From positions 62,001 to 126,000 of the forward strand of contig JAIXMQ010000058.1 in NCBI GenBank assembly GCA_025716855.1: a stretch of DNA of 64,000 bases. The letters run 5' to 3'. The translations under genes and the position numbers were made by a program. The stretch's first letter is position 1; each line of letters opens with the position of its first letter. This stretch comes from Pilaira anomala. Its lineage: Eukaryota > Mucoromycota > Mucoromycetes > Mucorales > Mucoraceae. Under the pieces are notes generated by a model. That model made no database searches. It worked only from the letters and a program-made list of their open reading frames with translations, and was not told the DNA's origin. Below are positions 1 through 11,582 of the stretch, in pieces.

Positions 1-16
1 TTTTTATTTTGTTTTC

Positions 17-47
<31 letters not shown>

Positions 48-127
48 TGATCAACATTATACAGTAATTGAGTCTTTCGATTCATTTCTTTAATAATAGT
101 TTATAACAGTTTATAGCAAAATTAAAA
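1..127. other. 5' flank of the importin-alpha gene
   Basis: Promoter-side sequence with a long T tract at about 17-44 and no open frame. No recognisable core promoter element could be singled out. Confidence 0.4.
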
Positions 128-2332
128 ATGACAATAGACGAATTTGATGCAGAAAGTGCTTTAGCTGATATAAGCCGTAAAATGTCGAATGTTTCTATCC
201 ATAAGTCTAATTCAAAGGATGACCGTGTTGAAAAGGACGCTGTAAGTTAAACGGAGTTTTGGTTGTTTAAGAACCGACTGCTTTAATATTGAATTATTGA
301 AATAGTTACCTCGTATTCGTACCTTATTATATTCAAATGACAGAAGACAAATTAAAGAAAGTGTTCGTAACTTTCGTCGGTATTTAACACAAGGTATAAT
401 TAAACTATTTGATTTTGTCAGTATAGTAATAATGTGATAACAATGATAGGATACAGTGGCGAACATGATGTGGATGATTTGTTAAATTTGCATATTTTGC
501 CACGCATAAAAGAACTGATGGAATATGATACAGGGAATTCTATAAAGGTTGATATGAAGTTTTTTATTTGTTTTCTATTCCTGTACTTATCTTAATTTTA
601 TAGTTTGAATGTACTTGGATCGTAACAAATATTGCTGTAAGCCAATTGATATAATGCACATTCTTTGAAAAAATCAATTAAATTTTCTATAAACAGGCTG
701 GCACAACTGCCCAAACTAATGCAATCATTAAAGCTGGATTTGTTGACTTATTGCTAAATTGTATGAGCGATAAAAATTCAAGCATGGATTTAGTATCTCA
801 AGCTGCTTGGGCTTTAGGTAATATTGCCGGAGAAGCATCTTCTTTTCGAGAAGAACTAATGCGGAAGGGACTTACGAACTACATCGTTACTGCACTCAAT
901 TCTATTTACGATGAACTATATGATGATGCAAATGAAACATTACGTAGTGATGGCAAGATGATGTTTGAAGATACTGAACACCAATGCAACATTGAATCCC
1001 TGTTATGGTCTTTATCAAATATGTCTCGTGGCGGATTTTGTGTTGCCGAATATTATCTAAATGTAAGTTTGATGATATGTTAATACATGATTTATTTATA
1101 TATTTCTTCATTATAAAAAGTACCTTGCTATGTTTGATGTTCTTTCAAAATATATTTTATTTAACTGTCCTAAATTTGAAGTTGAAATCTGGTAAGAAAT
1201 TGTAGTATTTACATCAGCTTAAAAGATATGCATTAACGAAAAAATTACATTTTAGTTGGGGGTTATCTCGTGTTTTATATAATATGCATAAAGTAACACC
1301 ATTCCATGAAAAGGTTGTTTTTACAGATGAGTTTAATGCAAGACTGATTGAACTTTTACGGTTGTTATCTTTATATACACAAATCTGTCTTTGTGATTTA
1401 TTAATTCTTTTCTATTAGTAACGGCAATACCGAGGTGGTTACTCCTGTAATCCGAACAATTGTTAATATATCATGTGGACCAAACGAAAGTGTAATTGGC
1501 TTATTGCGTACACGATTGTTAGAGAGTATTACTCGACTTTTAGATCCCCACGCACCATCCATAATTCGTAAAGATGCATATCTTGTAGTATCAAACATGG
1601 CTGCCGGAACTCCAGAGATGATTAAGCATGTTATTGACCATAAAATAGTAATTTCAAATGTAGTGGCACATATAACTGTCCCAGGATACACGTATAGCTC
1701 CAATGATGCAGAATGGATTCCGATGTTATATAACTCCAGCTATGATATTCGAGATGAATGGAAAGTAACCAAAGAAGCACTTTGGATTATCAGTAATATC
1801 ATTTCTCTGGGTAGTGGTTCATCTGTTCGGTAATTTTTTTTTTATGTTATTATATAAATGGAATAATTGTTTAACTTTTCTCTATAGGGAGTTAATGAAT
1901 GATCACCCTAGATTAACTGAATTGTTGGTTACTTTACTTAGCTACCATGATATACCACTGGATGTTAGTGAAAAAGCTGTGGAGTCTGTCATTAGTTTGA
2001 TCCAAAGATCAAATAAATGGGCTACGTATAGCAAAAATATATATGTACAGTCACTACTTAATCTAGGTATCCGATCATCAATCACTCGTCTTCAGCGCAC
2101 TAACCAAAATCCTGGATTAAAAGACTTATGTTCAAAACTTGACAAATTGTTGATAGCTTCAGAAGAAGACCTAGTGCAAACTGTAAAAGTATCAAACTGC
2201 ATGGAAAGCGCTTTCGGTTTACCTACTGTGAGCGAAATTAAATCTAGAAGTAGCAAGAGAAGAGTCATTCGTAGTATTGAAGACGGGGACATTAGGCTTA
2301 TTTCAAACGCTGTTAACAATTTAAACATTTAA
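128..2332 (+). CDS. importin subunit alpha-like armadillo-repeat protein
   Basis: Likely adaptor that binds nuclear localisation signals during import; acts between cytoplasm and nucleus. Nine exons can be joined in frame: 128-241, 306-393, 450-547, 604-636, 697-1062, 1121-1191, 1256-1360, 1419-1829 and 1888-2332, giving 576 residues. Armadillo repeats show the family's Trp/Asn ladder, for example WIVTNIAAG, AWALGNIAGE, LWSLSNMSRG and CWGLSRVLYN. The start is the first ATG in the open frame and leads directly into exon 1. Oddity: the N-terminus (MTIDEFDAESALADISRK onward) is acidic or neutral and lacks the Arg/Lys-rich importin-beta-binding helix of classical importin-alpha, so this may be a divergent paralogue or an IBB-less variant rather than the housekeeping SRP1. 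The Asn-Asp tail ending at NNLNI is also not a typical C-terminus. Family identification is firm; subtype is inference. Confidence 0.88.
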
Positions 2333-3130
2333 TAATATTATAATTTAATAAAAGAGATAATTTGTTGTAACGTCCATCATAATATATATGTATCTTTCGA
2401 TTTTATAGCATAAGAATAATGATTGTTATTCAACTGGTACGCTTCTTTAGATTCTATCTGCACAAGAAAGGGGCTTGGTAGTCGCTAATATGATATCATC
2501 TAACACATGCATATTTCTTCGTATATTATGCTAACACTAAAGGTAATTGGATACCTCTTAAAGAAAAGATGTAGTTGACTGAATCTGGCATTTATTACAA
2601 AAGCTTTCTTTATCTAGTTTCAATACAGATTGAGACACTAAAGATATGCATTTAGATAAAGAATACTAGAAGCAACAAAGATAATGTTACATATTCATTG
2701 AATTATTGCATTATTTAACCCAAAAAAAAAAAAATTTAACTATGTAAAACCTTTTCAAAATTGACCACAAACAGAAGTACGAGTAAAAATAACAAGATCA
2801 GTTTTCTATGAACAGCCAAAGATTTATTATATGAAGAGCGTCACCTTATAAATAGATGTGTTGGAAATACAACAACACAAAGCTGCCTTATACCATGATC
2901 TTCCTGTCTGGGAAGAGAAAATTTACACCGCTGTCATAAATAATTAATGACATTAAGCTCTACATATTGCGTCCACTCTTAATTAGACGCTTTTCCTTTC
3001 ACGTGGACTCCAAACGTATGACCAAATGAGGTTTAAAAACCTGACAAGCATTTTCCACTCACTTTTTTAAAGAGCAACTTGTTAATTGTGACCGTATCTT
3101 GACTGACTCTCCCTCTTTACTCTTTCTTAC
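2333..3130. other. intergenic spacer with a possible Tc1-like terminal repeat
   Basis: No convincing gene. At 2961-2986 the sequence TACATATTGCGTCCACTC resembles the reverse complement of the Tc1/mariner end at about 11555-11574 and may be a solo terminal repeat. The rest is AT-rich spacer serving as 3' flank of the importin gene and 5' flank of the NDUFAF2 gene. Confidence 0.35.
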
Positions 3131-3858
3131 ATGTCAAAACCAGGATCTTCGCTATATCAAAAGCTATCTTTGCTTTATAAAACTACTAGGTTTCCTTGGA
3201 AGAAGCATGCTCTTATTGGGTTTGACTTGAAAGGAAATGAATATTGGGATTGTCCTAATCCATTGGGTAACTCATAATCTCTTTTTTTTTTCATGAAATT
3301 TTAATTAACTTGCTGAAATATATTCAAAGGTGGAAGAATGAAGCGATGGGTTCAAATGAGTGATAGAAAAGCTAATAATGATTTAACTGTATTCTCACAA
3401 GACAAATTACCTGGTATGTATAATAAGCCTCTTCATTCAACCAAAACTCATGTATTTTTTTTTTATCAGTCCAATGGCAGGCTTGGTTACGACACACCAG
3501 AAACGTTGCCCCTACAATTAACGATCTTGTACAGGAAGAGAGAAGAAGAGCGCTAATTCAAGATAAAGCGAAAGCATTAGATCAGGAATGGACTCAGGTA
3601 ATACGTACAACAACAAAAGTTTAATATGTTTTTAACATCGATGTAGCGTAAGTTGGAGTTACAAAAGATTCAGGAAGAGGAAGAATTAGAACTTGCTCGT
3701 TTAACAGCGACGGATAAAGGTAAGATATTATAGATAAAGAGAAATTATACTTATTATCATCTGCAGCGCAAGAACAAACAAATAAATCCTCGCAGCCAAC
3801 TGGTCAAGGTGACACATTTGTACCAGGTGAATGGAACCCTACTAGAGTGAATAGATGA
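3131..3858 (+). CDS. NDUFAF2: NDUFAF2-like mitochondrial complex I assembly factor (mimitin)
   Basis: Small chaperone of late NADH:ubiquinone oxidoreductase assembly, paralogous to subunit NDUFA12. Five exons (3131-3266, 3330-3413, 3470-3597, 3647-3719, 3767-3858) join in frame to 170 residues. Family signals: an N-terminal region ending HALIGFDLKGNEYWD (residues about 25-40), then the hallmark VQWQAWLRHTRNVAPT segment formed across the exon 2/3 junction, a Glu/Lys-rich helix, and the C-terminal GDTFVPGEWNP motif also found in animal mimitin. Length matches the family. The start ATG at 3131 is the only in-frame Met before the conserved region. Present-day complex I in this fungus is implied. 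Identification rests on remembered family motifs, not on a search. Confidence 0.85.
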
Positions 3859-4437
3859 ATATTTTTCAAAATTAAAGTATTGTTAACAGCTACTATTTCA
3901 ACCGTCCAATTGTGGCCGATTTGGCTATAGTCCTTTTTACTTATTGACTCTCTGGGCTTTGATACTCTTTCTAATAAATAATAAAACACGCTGCTGCCAT
4001 TATTACTATATCTTTTTTTTTTAAATTTTCAAACTTTGTTCATTATCGCTGCTTTGGTACCAAATAATCTTGATTTGGGTCTATCTGCCTTAAAAATAGG
4101 TAAAGAAAGAGTACATGCTATTGCGGAAAAAATACTTACATTTTATCATGAAAACGAAGAAAAAACCACTAATAACCCTTCACCGTTATTGCCTTTATCA
4201 ACTAAATACAAGTACTCTGTGTGTATCTGTCATAAATAAAAACTTTGTTGACTATATAATTTTTAAATATCATTCACTAGTTATGTACATTACTATAATT
4301 GTTAATTTTCTTTATCCTTGAGGACATGCCATTTTGCTTAAGCAAAAATAAAGCAGCCATATCAGTTTAAATAACTATACAATTGCATTAAAACTTTTGG
4401 TGATCAATACCAAAAGGTAATATAATTCTTGATATAC
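3859..4437. repeat. intergenic spacer with dispersed repeat copy
   Basis: About 3893-4010 is similar in the same orientation to 35993-36125 (shared words TTGTGGCCGATT, TTTGATAC, TAATAAAACACG). Short open stretches at 4036-4321 show no family resemblance and I do not call them genes. Confidence 0.5.
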
Positions 4438-4865
4438 ATATACACATTGTGTTTATTTCTATTCTCTATAATCTTACTTACTTTAATCAATGAATGAATC
4501 GAGGCGTTATCCATGATAAGATAAAAAAAAAGCTCCCCCCCCCTTTCGCTTTAGGATATTGTTCGTCCATGTTGTCCAATGTCTCTCTTACAAATAATTA
4601 AGATAATGATCAGTTGTCGTAACTGTCTTTACGTAAAAAAAAACAAGCTGATTATGAATTAGAAAGGTAAAAAAATAAAGAGGTAAATAATATACAATAT
4701 CAATCATCAATAATCCTCACTTCTACACAATCAATCAATCTCAGTTAACATCTACTCAGGAGCTCCATACCGAATACCTTGAATAACAATCAACCTGTGT
4801 CTCATCGACTTACAAGTCCTTAACTTTACTTAAAACTAAAGCCTTATTTTATTAGCAATTATCTT
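4438..4865. repeat. left arm of a large inverted repeat
   Basis: Reverse complement of 10700-11193 over essentially the whole arm, with small indels (the right arm has about 66 extra bases). Shared words include CTCAGTTAACATCTACTCAG, AATTAAGATAATGATCAG and TATCCATGATAAG with their complements on the right. The outer part of the arm, read on the minus strand, includes a fragment of a Tc1/mariner DDE transposase (MDNASIH region). Confidence 0.85.
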
Positions 4866-6067
4866 AAATCACATATAGGCACACGCTCAGAACCAATGTT
4901 AATTCAGGTCTCTCTGAATAATACTCTCACTTTTAATGACCTCTAAAAGATAGTACAAGTGGGCGTTTTGAAGAAAGAGCCCTGATTTATTTGAAACAAT
5001 AACGAAAGGAAATATTTTATCGCAGAAGCTCAATAAAACTGCTGAATGGACCGACCATGTCCTCCTTTAACAGTTCCTTTTGTCGTATTTGCGTCATCTC
5101 TACTTATAAATATAGGTAAGTAGATCAGGGTTATAAACTAAACATAATAATAAAAACCTGACATATCTTCATAATAATATACATGTTTAACATTGTATAT
5201 TATTATCAATATCTTGAACCTAAGGAAATATTCTATATTCAAATGCATATACAAATTGACGTAAAATAAGATCAATGGTAAAAAACCAAGATCAAATAAT
5301 AAAATATAATTGAGAATAAAACAATACAAATAAAGTAAATACTCAATTCATATTAATAGAAAATAAGAGATATTTACCGGTAATAGTCTCGATACAAGCT
5401 TAGCTACCTTGTTTTGGGGTAAGAACGGCTATTACTGGCAAAAATACATTATAATCTATTAATATTAAATAGTAATATTATATAACCTGTTTACAAAATA
5501 AATAAAAAAGAATAACATTGTTGGAATAAAGATTATCCCAGCAACTGTCAATTCTATCCCGAAACTGGGAAAACATGATATCAATCTAAGAATAAGGTTG
5601 ATCAGGTCGTATGATAGAAAAATAGTTCTTGTCAATTTAAAAGTATGCGCATTTACCAATGAAATCTGTAACAACGGAATCCAGACTAATAACAACCATG
5701 TAAGTAATTACAAGGTGATCTTTAGTCAGGAACCAGATATGTTGTTATCCAATCGGGTAGATAGGATCCACGATTATTTATGGTCAATTCGAAAGAGTAG
5801 AACGTACTTATTCAAAAGCAGAAGAGTTGGGTATAGATTCATTTAAACCCATCAAAAAGATGGTCCTTATTCAAACACAACTCATCAGGATATTCAAGAT
5901 ATAAAAGATGATTATTATTTTAGTTTAGAAGAGTTCTTTTCAGTTTTATTTTATCTAATAAATCAACCCTAAGTCTTTTCTCATTAATTACTGATTGTCC
6001 ACACCTTTAACCCGAGGTGTTCGCTCTCAAGTTCATCAAAATATTCTTTTTGTAATTGAATTTCATG
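4866..6067. other. inter-arm spacer with no confident gene
   Basis: AT-rich sequence inside the inverted arms. Short frames on both strands (for example 5465-5846) show no family resemblance or splice-supported structure. Confidence 0.35.
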
Positions 6068-8010
6068 CTATATGCCATAAAGAAAAAACCAAAAGGACCA
6101 AGTCAATACCAAGTTAGGGTATACTAGATAATAAAATGCACTTACATAAACATAGGCGAACAGATTCAATACTTTCAGCATCTTCCTTTTATCTGAATGT
6201 ACTAACGGAATCTCGGCAGAGCCACATTCCATTGCTTTCCAGGTTGCTCTATTCTTCAGAGAGTACTGGACAAGAGATAATTTTTTCTGGATCACTTGTA
6301 CTGAATATACATTGATTTTTTTCATTGTATTGATGGAAGCTTTATCGTACTTGCACATTATGCCTAATAGAATATCGGTAGCACCGACAAGGTTCTTTAC
6401 TGAATCCTCTTGTGTGTGAGGTATGTTTTGAGCGGCGTTATAGCTACAGATAAAGCAGTTCTCAACCAATCAATCAAACTCCTGTAATAAAATGCGTGTA
6501 TTAACTTACCCAGAAGATCCAATAACAATGTACATATTCTAACACCGAAAAATTCTATTTAGTGCCACAAAATCTTCGTTTTTATTTTGGCACTAAATCG
6601 AGCGCCCACTGTATTAAATTCATTAAGGGTCTCTTTGCTAGCGAAAGTCTTGTTAGAACTAAAACAAAGATCTGTTTTTTGTGTTATTAAAGAGAGACAA
6701 TCATTGTCAATCGTCGGTGTATTAGGTGGAACTACACGTGTAGCCGATTGCATTGTGAAGTTTTTTTTGTTGACCTTAAGATTTAAGACCCTATTTTATG
6801 GGGCGATTTAGTTTATCTGTGCATTTTATCGGTGCTGGGTAAAAGAGTAGTAAAAAATGAGGTAGTAAAATCACGGATGAATTTTTCTCCAACTAGCCGT
6901 TATGCCACCAAAATACTTACCAGTTTTTTTTAAGTATAATACTGGTTTTTTTCACAAAAAAACAGGTAGTTTTTTCTTTTTTTACTTATAATTTGGACAA
7001 AAAAGAAAAAAGGATCATTTTCTATTTGAGATTTATTAGACAAAATGAATCATTTATTTTTTGATAAAATTATTAGACTTACCATTGATAACAACATGTT
7101 TTATGCACAGGTTTTTTTTTTCTTGGAACAATCTCTTCTCTAGATAAGGAGTGTGGCAAAAGAAGAGATTAAAAATGGAGCGGTAAGGAAGGTTCATTTT
7201 GAAATATATATAAAAAGAAGAAAGTGAAAGAAAAGAACAAAATAAAAAAAAAAGGATGATTTATAATGAAAAAAAAACTCCTGTTTGTCTGGCGTATAAG
7301 AAAAAAAACCATGTGAAAAAAAAAATTTGATGTAATGGTGTATTTCATGCAAAAGTTATAAAAAACCTTATTCACGTGACGATGCGCCTGGTTATACTTT
7401 TTATAAATCCGGATAAAAGTCATCCGTGATTTTACTACCTTTTTTTTTTACTACTCTTTTCCCCGACTTCCATTTTATCATATTCCGAAAGGGTCTTCCT
7501 ACCTGTTCATCACTATCTATAATCTAAGAAGCATGGCAATATTGTGAAGACAACGATGTTAGTATTGCAATAGGAGTTAACTCTAAAAGACTCACCCCAG
7601 ACTTTCTTTTACGACTAGACTGCGCTAACGAGCTGGCAACTACTTCATCACAAGTGATATTGATCTCTCTTTCAAGATTCTGCTTTGCCTGAGAACTCCT
7701 CTTGTCTTGTTTCAGCTGACGTAACGTATGAGAAAATCTAGAATTTTTGTAAGAATCTCTTTAATTTCTGATTAAATGGTTCGTACTCCTTTAAGGTATT
7801 CAGGGATTGGAGAATTTTTGTATATAAGTTATGGCCAGTCGCGTCAAATGCGGTGGAAAGCAGAAAATACGAGCTTAGAAAATAACTTATGCTCCATTTG
7901 TTGTACTCTCCTATAAGTACAAGCTCATCTATATTCAATTCTTCTCTAGCTGCATCAGGTATTGACTGGCCATGTAGATATTTAGGGCTGTTTGGTGGCC
8001 GAATGCACAT
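6068..8010 (-). pseudogene. degraded multi-exon gene, split by a MITE; unrecognised protein
   Basis: Several minus-strand segments look coding. The first is 7741-8010 (starts MCIRPPNSPKYLHGQS, 90 residues). Next is 7596-7715, an exactly 40-codon open exon-like block with good flanking AG and GT-GAG signals, ending SSRKRKSG. Then comes a short IIDSDEQ block near 7515-7540. After the MITE at 6831-7470 follow 6559-6753 (TRVVPPNTPTIDND) and 6068-6469 (VYSVQVIQKKLSLVQYS). No single splice pattern joins all blocks without stops, so the gene is probably dead. The last block is reminiscent of a lineage-expanded Mucoromycota hypothetical-protein family known to me only from memory. It lies head-to-head with the transposase remnant, about 45 nt away, and may be a captured or accessory gene of that element. 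Confidence 0.42.
6831..7470. mobile_element. 640-bp MITE with ~45-bp TIRs and 9-bp target duplication
   Basis: Near-identical inverted ends at about 6837-6880 and 7421-7464 share the core AAAAGAGTAGTAAAA and GGTAGTAAAATCACGGATGA. The 9-mer CATTTTATC occurs directly outside both ends (6822-6830 and 7471-7479), which fits a target-site duplication. No transposase is encoded. A 9-bp duplication is typical of Mutator-like (MULE) elements, so this is best read as a MULE-derived non-autonomous element. Confidence 0.75.
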
Positions 8011-8055
8011 TGTATATATATGTGTATGTATTGAAGAAAAAAGTTCTTTTTTCAG

Positions 8056-10128
8056 CTGGAATTTGCGTGCATCACACCCAATGCAAGTTCACATGATATG
8101 CCATTTTTGGTTCACTCGAATACAAACTTCGCTATTGTTCCACTGTGAAATTGCCTTTAGATGAGATTGTTACAATGATATCCAAGACGCCTAACCTTCA
8201 AGGAAATGGCTGTACAATTCAATACGGTGGTCAAGGTGAATTTGTATTCCTTCACTATGGTCTCAATGGTGATATCACTTGTCTTTGGTTTGGAAACCAC
8301 TTTGGTACACAGTTTAAACGTGCTTTGCCTGGTCATTCGCCTTTGAATCCAAAGTTTACGAAGATCGTAGTTGCTCCCATCTGTCTTTACTCTGATGATA
8401 CTTCAGGTAATAAGTCTAAGCAGTATAATATTTTTGACAGCTACCTTATGTATTTGGGTGCTACACCACTTGAAAGAAGAAGTCGTCGTGAGAACACCAT
8501 GTTCATTTGTACGTCAGACAAGAATCTTTAAGCGGTTGATATGTTAGATGCAATTGTCGACGATTTGTCAACTCTTGAGAAAGGGATCGAAGTGTATTCG
8601 TATGACCATCAAGAGCATGTTCTTCTTGTTGCTCCTCTTTTGTTGTTCATGGCTGATAACCCAAGACAGTCACAATTATCGATGCATAAAGGTACAAGTT
8701 CCAAGAGCCCATGCCGTAAATGTATTCATCCAAAACCTGTTTCTTTATCAAGTATTATTCGGATGGATCCTAATACAAGACAGACCTATATCTCGCATGA
8801 ATATCATCCCAGATCATTGGCATTGCTGTACGAAGTGATGTGGTGTAAAGAACACGATTCGAGAAGATATTAGATGTTGGTGGATACTTTCAGTGTTTCT
8901 GTCAATGGTAGTCAAACATTTTTACGTCTTAAGGCGTTTGATCCTACTTTAGATTGTCCAGTTGAAGTATTGCATACGATCCCACTTGGCTGTATTAAAT
9001 ACTTGGTCGACTATTTAGTGAAAAACGTTCTAAGTGATACTGAAAGAGACCGTCTTGGAGAAGTTATTTCTTGTTGTAGAAATAAAGATGCTTATTCCCG
9101 TGCCTTTCGAAACAATTTTCGTCACTCTGGTTCTTTTCTTGGAAGGGATTACAAGCAATTGATTCAAGTTTTGGCAACAATTCTTCGTAAAGAGTTCCCT
9201 GACCATTCTGAAACTATGGGTTTTTTTTATTGATGCGTTCAAGTATTTAGGTCAATTGTGTTCCTTAATCTATATGCGTAATGTATATAATCAGTTTGAA
9301 CTGTATAAAAATATATTTCAATACATTCTCAAAAAAATTACCTATGCATTGTATTCGCTTGATGATCATCTCAAGAATGAGGCTAATCCACCAATGTTTT
9401 CATTGAAACCTAAGGTACATATGCTTCATCACATCTTAGAGGATATTGAACGATTTGGTTGCCCTTTACAATATGAAACCGAAAGTGCCGAACAATTCAA
9501 CAAGTTCATCCGTGAACATTTGTTTATGACAAATAGACAGTTCACGTCTCGAGATGTTGCAATTCGTTTTGGAAAACAGTTTATCTGTCGTCAAATTTTT
9601 AACGGATTTTCTTTTGTTTATGTCAAGGAGTGGAAAGAAAGAAACGTTTGGTATGAAGCTGTTGTTCGTAGTGAGACTGGTATTGCTATAAAGGCGTTGC
9701 TGACTGAAAATCCAAAGTTCAAGAAGCATTTCTTTGGTGCAAGAGCAAACATTACTGATAGTTATCAGATTTTGAAGTTTAAGGTTGTTCCTGACTTAAC
9801 TGGCTTGTTTGAAACAGTCTACGGGTTAATTCTAGGTCGAATTAAATTGAATTATGAAGGAGAACTACTCTTGCAAAAGCATGAACTTGTACAAGACGTT
9901 GTTGGTGGCTCTTCTTTGTTTCAGGGTCTTAAGGTAGACGCAAACGGTAATCTACACATCAAGCCCGCTGTTCTGATCCCTGTTCAAGATGACTTCCGTT
10001 GTAGAGAGGTAATGGACTTCAGATTCATATTAAATGAAGAAGAAGACATTCGTCTTAAAACATTACGAAATTTGGTACTTTCTGGTCCATCTTTTGTCAC
10101 AGCAAAAAACTCATGTAAAAACACGTAA
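8056..10128 (+). pseudogene. Plavaka-type (CACTA superfamily) Tnp2 transposase, decayed
   Basis: Cut-and-paste DNA transposase remnant. Readable blocks carry the Plavaka/Tnp2 order: APICLYSDDTSGNKSKQYN near 8375-8435, then FICTSDKN, MLDAIVDDLSTLEKGIEV, a PRQSQLSMHKGTSSKSPC region with a CxxC pair, and finally KPKVHMLHHILEDIERFG, ESAEQFNKFIREH and FTSRDVAIRFGKQF near 9405-9590. Damage: a shift near 8135, in-frame TAA at 8529-8531 and TAG at 8871-8873, and a +1 shift in an eight-T run near 9220-9230. Between these the frame is open, so inactivation looks recent. The N-terminal third of a typical Plavaka protein is missing; an AG acceptor-like site precedes 8056. It sits inside the inverted arms 4438-4865/10700-11193. 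Family call is from recalled motifs. Confidence 0.75.
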
Positions 10129-10699
10129 TTATTTTTTTAAGTGACTTTTTGTCTTGATTTAAAAAAAATAGACTGAAATTAAATCCTCCAAGATTATAAT
10201 TGGCCAAACTGGTTGCATTTTGTCTCTCTGCCCACTGAGATTTTATGTACATATTTCAAAAGCAAACGAGGGAGGCATTAAGCTCTAAAGGCAATATTGA
10301 ATGTGCCTTAGGGCGATGGCAAGCCGAGCTCATGTCTGTATAAAGTGAATTATGGTCCCTGTATGCCTTACTTCTGTTCTTAAAGGTAATTAACATATAT
10401 ATATATATATATATTAACGAGTTGTTCCTGTGCTCTAAGCTAACATCAGTTTCTTTCAGTTTCGGGGTTTTTTTTTCATCGAGCCAGCGTGGCCCCGCTT
10501 TATTCGTCTTGAAGTATGTCTTTATTTTTATCTTATTTTTTTCTGCTTACTTTCCAAAGCTTATAAACTCCAAGACCTGCTTTAGACGTTTGATTTACTA
10601 GCAGGATTGTGCTTAATAGGATATTTATTAAAAGAGATAGCTTAATAATAAATAGAATGTATGTGTGTATGCTCACTGGATAGCTACTTAAATAGTTTG
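10129..10699. other. spacer downstream of the transposase remnant
   Basis: No gene recognised. Contains an (AT)n microsatellite at about 10395-10415 and AT-rich sequence leading into the right inverted arm. Confidence 0.4.
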
Positions 10700-11193
10700 G
10701 TAATTGTTAATAAATCAAGGCTTTAGTTTTAAGTAAAGTTAAGGACTTGTAAGTCGATGGGACGGAAGTTATTATTTTTATTGAATGTTACTTGTGAATG
10801 TTTATATATAGTAATCGAGTTTAAAGCACGAGACCAGGTTGGTTGTTATTCAAGGTATTCGGTATGGAGCTCCTGAGTAGATGTTAACTGAGATTAATTG
10901 ATTGTGTAGAAGTGAGGATTATTGATGATTGATATTGTATATTATTTACCTCTTTATTTTTTTACTTTTCTAATTCATAATCAGCTTGTTTTTTTTACTT
11001 AAAGACAGTTACGACAACTGATCATTATCTTAATTATTTGTAAGAGAGACATTGGACAACATGGACGAACAATATCCTAAAGCGAAAGGGGGGGGGGGAG
11101 CTTTTTTTTATCTTATCATGGATAACGCCTCTATTCATTCATCGATTAAAGTAGGTGAGATTATAGAGAATAGAAATCACAATGTGTATATCT
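10700..11193. repeat. right arm of the large inverted repeat
   Basis: Inverted copy of 4438-4865. Similarity stops near 11193, just after the word CACAATGTGTATAT, while the transposase-like frame continues beyond the arm. A ~66-bp segment near 10760-10830 has no counterpart in the left arm. Confidence 0.85.
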
Positions 11194-11402
11194 TCCTCAA
11201 TAACACCCAGAAATGGATTCAATCGAGCAATTATGAGCTATTGTTAGGCATAAAACTAAAGCATAATCAGCTTATGGAGTCTGAAACGCTCATGCAGAGA
11301 ATAACTGAAGTATGTAATCATGTTCCTTTATCTTTCTTTGCCAACATTACTCAACTCTCTAAAAATCATTTCGAAAATTGCTTAAACAAAGTCCCAAATT
11401 AA
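11052..11402 (+). pseudogene. Tc1/mariner (IS630) transposase C-terminal fragment
   Basis: A 116-residue open frame. It contains the DDE-family element FYLIMDNASIHSS (second catalytic Asp) and a C-terminal part that includes ITEVCNHVPLSFFANITQ and HFENCLNKVPN. The expected PPYSP-LNPIE block is scrambled into FLNNTQKWIQSS, which suggests a frameshift and repair of frame. The N-terminal half is absent and an 11-G run at about 11088-11098 lies just upstream of the catalytic block. Probably the 3' end of a Tc1-like element whose terminal repeat lies at 11545-11574. Confidence 0.65.
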
Positions 11403-11544
11403 TTTTAAAAAGTGTTTGAATCGAATTCACAGTGTGTTCCAATTTAAGTTCGAAGGATATTCCATATTATATTCAAATTTCGTTCAAATTTAATTGGTAA
11501 AATGATCTATTCTATTTTCAAAAAATGTACCGCTCAATTCAAAA

Positions 11545-11574
11545 AATGTTCCATTTGAGAGTGGACGCACTGTA
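11545..11574. repeat. Tc1-like terminal inverted repeat, right end
   Basis: The end reads GAGAGTGGACGCACTG followed by TA, i.e. the mirror of TACAGTGCGTCCACTCTC, a standard Tc1/mariner terminus with TA target. It lies about 170 bp after the transposase fragment. Confidence 0.55.
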
Positions 11575-11582
11575 TTTGTGTT

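Noticed and set aside
8145..8873. In-frame TAA and TAG in the transposase read as reassigned codons
   Set aside because: All host genes in the window end normally at TAA, TAG or TGA, and the frame also suffers frameshifts, so decay explains the stops.
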